A stretch of DNA of 36,012 bases. It comes from Cylindrodendrum hubeiense. Lineage: Eukaryota > Ascomycota > Sordariomycetes > Hypocreales > Nectriaceae. Each line of letters starts with the position of its first letter. Within the stretch, counting starts at the first letter, position 1. Shown here one piece after another: positions 10,741-19,372 of the stretch. The stretch is taken from the NCBI GenBank assembly GCA_014621425.1, contig JAANBB010000413.1, positions 1 to 36,012 of the forward strand, written 5' to 3'. The notes under the pieces were generated by a model. The model worked only from the letters and a program-made list of their open reading frames with translations. It was not told where the DNA came from and did not search any database. The translations under genes were made by a program, and so were the position numbers.

Positions 10741-13051
10741 CTTCTGATTTGTTGTGAAGCTCGCCGTATTTTTTCACTACTTGATCCACCATCCGCTGCA
10801 TTTTTTTCGCCGCCGGAAACTTGATGCTCAACGATTGGAACAGATCAATGGACAGTTCGAGATCTTCGGTTGCCTTTGTTTCCTCCAACACTGCGACTAG
10901 GTTGTCTGGTTGGGCAGTCACTGCATATATAAGAGACAGTGTTGCGGTGAAAACTGAAAGAAGATTTAGCCAGTTGTACGCAAACCTCTTTTGCCGGTGC
11001 ATGTTGGTGGCCTGGCGAATTGACATGGAGGCTGCCTCTGCTAGAATCTTGATCCGGTGTTGATCCAGTGTCGGAAAAAGCGGCGTTGGTCTATAGAGCA
11101 TGGCAAGATGAGTGTAGTAGTTGAAGTCGTACCAGTTGCTTGTCAAATGCGGCACCTGCGCATTGACATCGGGAAGGGGGAACGGCATATTGCGGCGCCA
11201 GTCGATAAGTTCCTTGTGTAGTGAACGTAGGATCTCGTCACGTTCCTGAGGTCCCAAGTGGGCCACTCTTTGATTTGAGTAAACTAGCGTTGCCATCTTA
11301 CCGGCTATCCTTCTCAGGGCCAGGATGTGAAGAGGAACCGCAATCAAAGAGGGATTAAGAGAGCTAGGTGGCTGAATTCCCTCTGGTTTAATGTCCTCTT
11401 CATCAGCATCCGCGAAAGGCTAAGGTTAGTCTTTAGCTGATAGTACATCAGAATGCGCCTGGGAAGCATTATCTCACCGAGATGTCAATGTCGTCTTCGT
11501 GCAAAGCAAAAGGCCGCCCAAGTGCCAGTGATACCACACTTGAGAGACGAAGACTTCATTAGCAAGTACCCTGCAGATGACCGAGATATTCACCTACCGA
11601 TCCATCATATAGATGGAAAAGAAAATTCGCTTCCGCCGTTCAATGACATCGTATGGCAGTCCTTCATACGTTTTAGACGTGTGAAGACCCATGCCAAGAG
11701 CTATTCGAGCGGCCAGCCCGACAAGAAACCAAGTATCTACACATATGTTAGTATAATGGCTTTGGGAGTTGGATTGTGGGTTCTGGACTTGGCCCTAGCT
11801 GGTTAAAGAAAGAGTACGAGACCTGGAGCGCAATGACTTCCAGGGCGGCCTAAAATGGGACTGTGAGCACCATCATTGGTTTGTGCGAGTATTTTACGCA
11901 CCATGTCACCATATTCGAGAGCTGCCTCGAAGTAAGTCAGAGCCTTATCGTAATACAACATAGACTCCGACTCTTCAGCCAATGTAACGGAGCAATATGC
12001 AGTCGAGCCAATTGCCAAAACCATCCATATTCTGAATAGACACAGAGGAGACTGGGCTAACGGGGCTTCTGGATTTGAACGGACAAATTCAAGGTTGACA
12101 GTGAACTCGTTCCGTTGTACAATTGGGTACAGCGTGTGTGAATGGGCAAAGTAGAAATCTACTAAGCGACTAACCTTGGCATCATCGGTGAGTAGAGCCA
12201 AGTGCGCAACAGCTTCATCGGGTGCGGCGATAGCCGACAAGGGGTAGTCGCCGAACAAAATCGGATCACATGCTGTAGGGTTGCCAAAATTATTGAACAT
12301 GAAGCTGTCCAGCAGCTCTGAATGAGACCCGACGTTGAATTGCTGGAGACTTTGGTCCTCATCGTCGTCATTAGCAAACACAAAATCAGCCTTGTCGGGA
12401 GTCAGGCGTCGAAGTACCATCTGCGTGAGCTTCGCAAACGAGAGACCGGATGAGGAGCCAAGATGTCGCTCCGCAGTGGCCTCGAGCGATAGCTGCTTCA
12501 ACTCCTCGTCGAGGGAATGTGTAGGCTCGCGCACCGATCTCGGAGCGATATCTTCGGGGTGGATACCAAAGTCACCCCAAGATTCATCATGACCATAAAA
12601 GGCCGGAGGGCAGGCGCCGTCTGCATCGATGACGACCAACTCGTCTGTAAAATCATCTGGCTTCTGGCCTGACACAGAGATCCCATCAGCAAGTGACGCC
12701 TCCCCGTTTGCCGAGGAGCCTGGTGCCCCTGGTGAACCAGCAAGCTGATTTTCTAAGTCTTGGATTCTGCTCTCCAGGCTGCGCACATAACTACGTGCTT
12801 CAAGTCAGTCGTGGAAACCATTGAGTCGGAGAATCATTTATGTGTGTGGGTACATCATTGTAGTCACCAAGACACAACACGTACCCAATCGGATAAGATG
12901 CGGTTTGCCTATCATCATCCAGGAAGCTACACGCGACGTGGGCCTTGTGGCAGTTTTCGCACTGGGGCAAGGTCCGGTCGCATCTCTTCTTCCTTTTGTG
13001 GCATCGCGAGCACGATGTTCTAGCGTAGGCCGTCGCGAAGGGCGGCGTCAT
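10718..13051 (-). CDS. Zn2Cys6 transcription factor with fungal_trans domain, likely cluster regulator
   Basis: Six exons give an in-frame 672-residue model: 13051-12885, 12790-11902, 11849-11789, 11736-11598, 11538-11478 and 11419-10718. Introns are 52-94 nt with good branch points. Residues 14-41 form the zinc cluster C-X2-C-X6-C-X6-C-X2-C-X6-C, followed by a coiled linker (Y-V-R-S-L-E-S-R-I-Q-D-L-E). The middle-homology region is recognisable: T-W-F-L-V-G-L-A-A-R-I-A-L-G-M-G-L-H, R-R-K-R-I-F-F-S-I-Y-M-M-D-R and L-G-R-P-F-A-L-H-E-D-D-I-D-I. Such proteins bind CGG triplets as dimers, and a GTCGG-N5-CCGAC palindrome stands before at least five nearby genes, which makes this the obvious candidate activator (inference). 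The odd point is the end: the last seven codons and the TAG stop lie inside the tRNA-Ile gene, so the natural C-terminus may have been lost or replaced. Confidence 0.85.
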
Positions 13052-13219
13052 GCTGAAGACGTAGGTCAAGATCAACGCATACGAAGAAATTGGTCGGTGT
13101 CAAAAGAGGGGACGATGTTTTTATCAGGTCCAGGATGTCTCGGCTCTTATCGTGACATTGATCTCGCGTCTCCCTCCACTTCCCCGCATCATCCTTGCGT
13201 AACTGATATGCCAGGCTGA

Positions 13220-14171
13220 CTAGCACCGCGGCTCAAATCCGATAAGCTCTCCCCAATCACGGCTGCCCGTTTGAAAATGCGCACTAATGTACAAAGAGCC
13301 AACTCGGACGCGGACTGCCTTAATTTGCGTGTAGTCCTCCACGGGAATCTCGCTGAGCTCGCGCCTGATGATGCTCTGCCTTGCTTCGCCCAAGGGCACC
13401 CGGATGCCGACTGCATTGCTGCTCCAGATCATCATCCCTACTCTGATTCATTCGCAACGCCCTCACTCCGCTCGCTCGATTTCCGTGCTGAAAATCGCTG
13501 CCTTGAGCCCCTGTATGCTGAAGTTTACTAGACCAATCGTCTCGAATCCAGTATAGAACTTGGTCATGAGCATTCGAAGCCCAAGCCTTCTGACGAATCC
13601 GCATTGACGGCGTCACGCCAGGGAAGACCATCGGGGCAACGAAAAGTCCACTACTATTGCCCAAATTTTCAACGCCGTCCCACCCGCGACGACAGTTACC
13701 CTGTCGGCATTTCCACTTTCGATGAATGAGAGGACTTGCTCAAAAATATCGGGCCTCAAAACGTATCTGCCTCAAAGGCGTCACCAACGATGCTAGTGCA
13801 CGTTCCTTGTCCTTGAAAAGGGCGATGTATTTGGTTATACATGGCGCCTGAAATGGCGGCAGTTTGTCCAAGTTCGGCTCACGAAACACGATTAGGGGAG
13901 ACTTCTTGCCCTCTCGATCGTAAATTTGTCCAGCGTTGACGTGGCTATTTCCATCGCCTGTTTTTTTGGTCATTAAACCGGCGAATATGATTTTATCGAT
14001 ATCTAGGTGACTAAAGTAGCTGTATATTGAGTATTCACGGCTGAGGGGAGAAACCTGTTTTTTTGAGACACGGCCAGTGCGGTACGATATACTCGATGAG
14101 ATTTGCTCTGCAATTGAGCCTGAAAATGACTTATCGTTGTCTAGAGTCTCGATGGCCACGAGAATCTCCAT
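13220..14171 (-). CDS. Hypothetical protein, unknown family, model incomplete
   Basis: I do not recognise this protein. The first part, 14171-13740, is open from ATG (M-E-I-L-V-A-I-E-T-L) for 143 codons. The last part, 13418-13220, is an open frame ending R-D-W-G-E-L-I-G-F-E-P-R-C; it connects in frame through a 48-nt phase-2 intron (13419-13466, donor GTGAGG, acceptor GAGCAG) to an exon reading G-F-E-T-I-G-L-V-N-F-S-I-Q-G. The middle, 13740-13600, needs at least one more intron or frameshift, and one TGA near 13616 is not explained. Support for a real gene comes from position: a GTCGG-N5-CCGAC site lies 295 bp upstream of the ATG, as it does before other cluster genes. It could be a decaying member of the cluster. 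Confidence 0.4.
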
Positions 14172-14829
14172 ATTACTTGATTAGATCGCCTGCCTTTGGG
14201 TTCATAAGCTTGTTGTAGATTCATGGCACTAACGGCTGGTTAACGGTAACACTGTTATAATAGTGGGATGCATGTTAGCCAGACTTCGAATAACGACTGA
14301 GATTTTCGAGTCATAGCGGCGCTAATCGTGGTGTGGAGGAGTGAGGCCCAGTTGACTAAAAGACTACGCGTCTATGGTCGTTTCGGAGAATAAAAAGTAT
14401 CATGCTGGGCTGCAGAACCAAGAGGTGCAGCCCGGAGCTAGTTGAAGGTGTATCAAGAGTCTAGTGTCGGAACATCCGACAAGGGGATGGATTGATAGCG
14501 TGCCCATCAATCCACCCCGCTCTTGTGCACCCACATCACGGCGGCCAGTCCGCCACGTCAGCAAGATAAGCCGTCGAAGACATAACCCCTCTTTCGTTAG
14601 GGGTTACACTAATTGCTAGCCTGACACACTGGCCTGTGGCTCGTTGCATTTTGTTTAGAGCATATGTCACACGCCAGATGGCCAGATTTCGCCTGCATAC
14701 TGACTATTTGTTGGTAACAGTTGACGATAAAGATTCTCTCACAAAGAAAGTGGGAAGCAAAGATTATAGCCATACTAACACTAATCGAAGATTAGCACAA
14801 TCTTCAATCATTAAACCCACGTCGTTGAT
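14172..14829. other. Intergenic, promoter of the hypothetical gene
   Basis: There is no coding signal. The stretch holds one perfect GTCGG-N5-CCGAC palindrome (listed separately) and the 3' flank of the RidA gene. Confidence 0.35.
14466..14480. promoter_or_regulatory. GTCGG-N5-CCGAC palindrome, site 1 (hypothetical gene)
   Basis: A perfect inverted repeat GTCGG-AACAT-CCGAC, 295 bp upstream of the ATG at 14171. It contains CGG-N5-CCG, the inverted triplet form recognised by Zn2Cys6 dimers. The binding protein is inferred. Confidence 0.6.
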
Positions 14830-15285
14830 TTATAAACCAACGACTGCTGTAGCTTTGACTTCGACAATCAACCGCGGATCTGGCAATTCCCTAACACCGA
14901 TGGTTGCCCGTGCAGGTGCACTCTCCCGGCTCGCGAAGACCTTGTTCCATTCCTCGTTCATTCCAGCATACTGAGTTTTCATGTCCAAGATATAAACCAC
15001 AGCATCGATAACATTGAGAACTCCCGCACTACCATCCGTGGCTCCCTTGATGATGTCGTCGATGTTTTGCAGGACTGCAGCAGTCTGCTTTTTAATATCA
15101 AGCGAGTAAGTGCCGTCGGGATTCTCTGTAACGCCTGGATAGGTCCCGTCTGGTCGACGGCATGCGATACCGGAGATGTAGAGGGTTTTGTGAGCCCCAG
15201 CGGGACTGATACGGGCATGGGGATAGCGAGTTGGCCCTTCCGGGGTTTTTGGGTCGAGAATAAACGATTGCCCGTTGGGAGACAT
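14830..15285 (-). CDS. RidA/YjgF/UK114-family protein, 2-aminomuconate deaminase-like
   Basis: A single exon of 151 residues, about the usual size of the family. RidA proteins hydrolyse reactive enamines/imines to ketones and ammonia; one branch deaminates 2-aminomuconate during aromatic-ring catabolism. Family signatures are Y-I-S-G-I-A-C-R-R-P-D-G near the N-terminus, the V-I-D-A-V-V-Y-I-L-D-M strand, and the C-terminal block P-A-R-A-T-I-G-V-R-E-L-P-D-P-R-L-I-V-E-V, whose Arg contacts the substrate carboxylate in known structures. The start is the ATG of M-S-P-N-G-Q-S-F; upstream in-frame sequence has no other ATG. No targeting signal is seen, so it is probably cytosolic. Two CGG-N5-CCG palindromes stand 176-240 bp upstream. 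The deaminase sub-call is moderate; the family call is firm. Confidence 0.85.
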   Translation of the reverse strand: MSPNGQSFILDPKTPEGPTRYPHARISPAGAHKTLYISGIACRRPDGTYPGVTENPDGTYSLDIKKQTAAVLQNIDDIIKGATDGSAGVLNVIDAVVYILDMKTQYAGMNEEWNKVFASRESAPARATIGVRELPDPRLIVEVKATAVVGL

Positions 15286-15460
15286 ATCTGAGCTTAAGTG
15301 ATGGTTGACTATGTCGAAATTGTACAAGTGAGAGGATAACTGTGGATGAGGTCTTTCGTGAAGGGGCTATGGGCAAGAATTTATGACCTCAAGAGATGAG
15401 ACAATGTCTACGTTGTCTTTCATCCCACCCGCAGTCTATTCGATTCTTAGGTTCGCTTCT

Positions 15461-15475
15461 GTCGGAGGTACCGAC
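15461..15475. promoter_or_regulatory. GTCGG-N5-CCGAC palindrome, site 2 (RidA)
   Basis: A perfect GTCGG-AGGTA-CCGAC lies 176 bp upstream of the RidA ATG. Confidence 0.65.
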
Positions 15476-15512
15476 AATGAGCGAGAGAATCCCCCGTGAA
15501 ATAGATGATAGT

Positions 15513-15527
15513 TTCGGACAAGCCGTC
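15513..15527. promoter_or_regulatory. Imperfect CGG-N5-CCG palindrome, site 2b (RidA)
   Basis: TTCGG-ACAAG-CCGTC keeps both triplets and the five-base spacing of site 2, with changes only in the outer bases. Its position 38 bp further upstream suggests cooperative binding. Confidence 0.4.
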
Positions 15528-15864
15528 GGAGTGGATTTCCAGAGGCCCGACGGCGGGGCTATCTTCCATACATGTCTGATGATACCTTCCCTTGTTTCAC
15601 ATTATCTCTTTCTAATAATTAAATCTCATAGTTTACGACGTTGTTGTGCGTTAGAGGGTAGTTGCTCACAGACAGGAACACTAAATGATACAATTATTGT
15701 TGTCGGTCAAACCATGCGACACCTATAGCTAATCTTGGAGGCGCCAAACCCACATACTGCCGTTAATCTGGCGGTATTATTCAATATGAGAACAGCCCAG
15801 AGTGTCTTTGCAGGCAGAAATAGTCTCAACGTGAATGTTCGTTTATCTCAGGCAATATAGCGCT

Positions 15865-16641
15865 TCAATGTTGATCCTCAGCCCACTTGTAGCGAAACCC
15901 TGGGTGCGAAGGACGTAAGTGAGCTTCCTTTGGAGTTCCATAAAGATTCTCCCTCGCCGTGCCGCCAGTCACAGGGTAGTCTCCATTGCCTAGCCATCCA
16001 CGCCGCTCGAGTTCCGGAGTCAGGTACTTGATGACGTCCTCCCACGCCCCCGGCACTACGATATGGCCAACATTGAAACCATCCACATCTGCCTCTGTGA
16101 TCCACCTCTCCAGCTCGTCAGCGACTGTCGCACCGCTTCCCACAACGAAGACTCCACTGCCTCCTATAGATTGGTACTCGGCCAAAATCATCGGCGTCCA
16201 CTTCTCATATCCTTTTGGCCGAGCAATCAGGCGGTTCCTCTGCGAAACCGTCAAGTCCTTCAGAAGCGGGTTCTCCGGATCGGTAGGAAACTCCTCGTCC
16301 TGCGGGAACTTGCTGACATCGATCCCAGAAGTGCCACCAAAGAGGGCCAGCCCGTCATCTCCCAGCGCGTACTGCTTGTACCGCTCGAGCTTCTCTCTAG
16401 CGTCCTCATCCGTCACGCCGAGAATAGGTGTAATTTGAGTGAAGAACTTGAGATCATAAGGGTCGCGTCCGTTCAATGCTGCCAGGGCACGTGTACGCCG
16501 TATATTTCCCGCCACTATGGCCGGGCTAGGCCCACCAACAAAGACACACTCGGCATGCTTGGCGGCGAAGGCGGAGCCAGCGGGAGACATGCCGGCTTGG
16601 AAGAGCACAGGGGTCCGTTGCGGGGACGGATCAACTTGGTG
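15865..16641 (-). pseudogene. 3' half of an FMN-dependent luciferase-like monooxygenase (NtaA/SnaA/DszA type)
   Basis: This part of the frame, about 258 residues, resumes exactly where the N-terminal half at 17227-18238 breaks off. It begins H-Q-V-D-P-S-P-Q-R-T-P-V-L-F-Q-A-G and contains S-P-A-G-S-A-F-A-A-K-H-A-E, the Q-A-G-x-S-x-x-G flavin phosphate-binding region typical of nitrilotriacetate monooxygenase-type flavoproteins, and ends G-F-R-Y-K-W-A-E-D-Q-H. These enzymes use FMNH2 and O2, supplied by a separate flavin reductase, to oxidise C-N or C-S bonds. The frame has no other damage, so the insertion is recent or this half is still expressed. It runs open upstream into the inserted DNA (to about 17007) but with no ATG in that frame. 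Both halves together would make a protein of about 500 residues, normal for the family. Confidence 0.8.
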
Positions 16642-17226
16642 GGCTGATTCATGTAGAGCTATCCTTGTACCAGTGGTATCCGGTAGCAATACGGTCTCCC
16701 CGAGCCGAAGCCCGCCAAAGATGCCCCCTACAAGCTGTCGTTCGAGAAGCCTGCCCAGTAGATTTCTGAACGCCAGAGATGATCCGGAACGCACACGGGT
16801 TCTTCTGGGTCCGCAGCCGAGGCAAAACACGGCTGTATACGTCACTGGCCTCCCCGCCGACGCAACCGTTGACGAAGAAGATGGAGGCTGCGGCGAAGAA
16901 GAAGGGGAGCTCGTGATACCAGAGCTGTCGTTCGGTGAGCTTGGGTCCCGCAGGCATGGCGGAAGCAGCGCCCGCGAGGGCGGCGACCAGGATATGTCTA
17001 AGCGCAATCATGTTTGATGTTGGTGTTTTATTCGGTTGAATGTCGAAGAAGTGGTGAAGTATGAAGTGTGAATGTTGGGTATCTTATTTGCACGCCTGTT
17101 TATACGTCATAGTCCTTAGCGCTGGCCTTGAAGTTCAAGCATAAACCCGGAGACCATCGGAGGTGGGGATTCTTGAGTCAAGCTCGCCGAGTCCAGTTTC
17201 CTCGGACAACGATGTTCCCCGTTCAA
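16642..17226 (-). other. 585-bp insertion with promoter-like sequence and signal-peptide ORF
   Basis: This segment separates two halves of the LLM monooxygenase gene. Minus-strand reading gives a short tail, then TATAAA (about 17105-17100), a C/A/T-rich leader, a well-placed ATG at 17011 (context ATCAAAC before it), and M-I-A-L-R-H-I-L-V-A-A-L-A-G-A-A-S-A, a convincing secretory signal peptide. The frame continues to 16649. A second frame has a Ser/Pro-rich linker (S-S-P-S-S-S-P-Q-P-P-S-S-S-S) and runs open straight into the LLM C-terminal half; its offset from the signal-peptide frame is one base. It looks like the 5' end of a secreted-protein gene moved here. CACCAAG occurs at or near both junctions. 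No terminal repeats or transposase are seen. Confidence 0.6.
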
Positions 17227-18238
17227 GAACTTGCCTTGGTGAACTACCTTGCGAACTTTCGCGGGAGTCGTGTAAGTTTGGATTGATGGATCTTTCACGA
17301 CGGCGTCGTCGGCCCAAGACGACTCCCAAAGTCTACGCTGTGTTAGTGGCCGAACACAGCCACAACATAAGTGCGACTAGGTAATTAGGGTACTTACTTG
17401 TATGCTAGATCGAGATATTCCTCGGCCATCGCGTACCGAGTATCATGCTCCGGGAGTTGGTCCAAGCCAAATGCCCTTGCGGCGTTGTCGCTCCAGGATG
17501 TCACAATGTTCTGCTCGCCAGTCAGATCAGTTGCTTCACACGAATATTGGGTTCTCACTGCTTACCCAAGCAACCCTTCCATTTGTAAGGTGGTCTAGGG
17601 TCGAAAAACGTTTCGCCAAACTGAAAGGGGGCTCGAACGTGGTGCATGCCGTCACACCGAAGGCCAGAGTATCGGTGACAGCAGCCATTGCCGAGATGAT
17701 AGTGAACGGATCATAAAGGGGCCAGTGTGTTCCTGTCTGAATAGCTGGAGCGTGACTGCCTTTGTAAACGTCGTGAGATCCGAAGTTGTCGGCTACCTAG
17801 TGTTAGACTTCAACCCTAAGAAATAATCCAGTCATAAAGAAGCTTACCAAGGAACAGAGCGTTGAATTTGCCTTTTTCGAGCAGCTTTGCCAGCTCAATC
17901 CAATATGGGAGCTTGTTCTTCTGCGAACTCTTGTCCTCTGGGTTCTGCCATTGACCGATGCTAGTATCTCAAGGTCAATTTCGCTAGCTTCATAGTGGAT
18001 ATTGATGAAAGTACCACAAGCAAGTGAATATCTATAAAAGAAAAGACACCTACCTAATGTGACCAATACCATTCATGTCAAAGGCATTGAGCAAGATGCG
18101 TTTCTTCCGTCCATCCTTGGTATACCCATACTGGCGCTCTTCTTCTACCCTTCCTTGAAGTAGGTCGAGAGAGAGTGGTTCTGTTGATGTGGATGAAACA
18201 AAGGCGTTCGAACCAGTGGTTTTATTAGCGGTAGTCAT
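17227..18238 (-). pseudogene. 5' half of the FMN-dependent luciferase-like monooxygenase
   Basis: Five exons (18238-18054, 17960-17848, 17792-17566, 17510-17398, 17332-17227) join in frame through introns of 93, 55, 55 and 65 nt with proper GT and AG. The protein starts with a 50-residue polar extension, then K-K-R-I-L-L-N-A-F-D-M-N-G-I-G-H-I, G-Q-W-Q-N-P-E-D-K-S, F-L-A-D-N-F-G-S-H-D-V-Y, and G-R-V-A-W-N-I-V-T-S-W-S-D-N-A-A, all hallmark blocks of the NtaA/SnaA/DszA group. It reads to K-V-R-K-V-V-H-Q-G-K-F and then leaves the family, hitting a stop 37 codons later. Normal proteins continue at once to the H-x-V-D-P-S-P-Q-R-T block that now begins at 16641. As it stands, the barrel lacks its flavin-binding half and should be inactive. 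No GTCGG-N5-CCGAC site lies upstream. Confidence 0.85.
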
Positions 18239-19372
18239 CGTGAGACGAATCTGAGTTGAGACGAGCAGGGAATCAGAATTGCAGTATTAATGAGAACATC
18301 CTAAGATTGCTGTCATTAATTGACATTTTATCAGCTCAGCGTCAACCCCGAATCCGTCTCGACCGATATCGCATCGTATCAAGCACATGGATGTTCGTTA
18401 GGTCCGTGTAGTTGATGTCGTGATTCCGTTGCAGTATGGTGACTCCAATAATCTACGTATCGCGCACGCAAGAGGTGGGGGGACGTGAACATGTTATCAA
18501 CGCTTTCTAATTCCCGAAAGCCCGGAGACAGGGGTTAGCGAGGTTGACCCAATAACCTCGCCTCGAAATGTGGCTGTCGAGTTCAGTAAGGAAGACTTCG
18601 GATATCGGGTTCCCACGTAACCGGATATTTCCCGATGCACCTAGCTTAGCGGGTGCATGCTTGACCCCGTAACGAGCCCAATATCCCCACAGGGATGTCG
18701 CCACTTGCACACCGAGAGGCGTCAACACAGACAACCAGCGTAATTGGACGTTAAACCCGATTCTTCCAGTATCGACGGATAACAGAATTCCCGGAACCCG
18801 AAGATTTCAGATTTGGTCAAGTAGTGCTGAGGGCGGCGTAACCTCAACCAATAGTAAATGAGTCATTGTGGCAAGGTCTAAAGAGCAATAAATTACATGA
18901 TATCTCGCACTATCATTATAGCATACTAGTTAATTGTCAGCATATGCTTGATAATCAATTTAGCTTAGGAAATAGCGTCTAGGGGCTTTCCTCCAAGACC
19001 TTAGCGTTCAGAAACAATGCTGATGAGAGACCTGCGCCTCTTAGGAGAAGAGACATTCCCAGTCGATGCTATGATCACATACCGAGGTTTAATGATGAAC
19101 TTTAGTGATGTGCTTTTTCCTTATGGCCAGACCGTGATGGTGAAAGTTTCGTGTCAGTTGTTCAATACACATAGAGTTCACTTCGTGCAAAAACCACGAG
19201 TACCTAATATTCCAATTTGCAATTCTGGGTCACGATGACTTGAATAAATAACTATCTACTGAAGTACTTCATCGTCAACTTGTCGGTTCGGTTTCATGAA
19301 GTCCTAATTGAACTATCTATTGTAGCAGAGCGACAAATATGGATGCAAACTCGATCTAAAGTCATTTGGCCC
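18239..19372. other. 1.1 kb intergenic with a hairpin-rich GC patch
   Basis: No gene is recognised. Between 18500 and 18760 the sequence is richer in GC than its surroundings and packed with small inverted repeats, including the perfect GCGAGGTT-N8-AACCTCGC (18538-18561), ATCGGG...CCCGAT and TGCACC...GGTGCA. A CGG-N7-CCG (18622-18634) is also there, about 390 bp upstream of the LLM start. It may be a degraded MITE-like repeat or a regulatory region. Confidence 0.35.

Larger units (their letters stand above)
15286..15864. other. Intergenic, RidA promoter
   Basis: The 580 bp between RidA and the LLM 3' part hold two CGG-N5-CCG palindromes and additional GTCGG and CCGAC half-sites (15525-15529, 15547-15551). 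No gene is seen. Confidence 0.35.

Noticed and set aside
16517..17017. 166-codon plus-strand frame opposite the LLM/insertion region
   Set aside because: Antisense of a GC-rich coding stretch, with no start context or domain.
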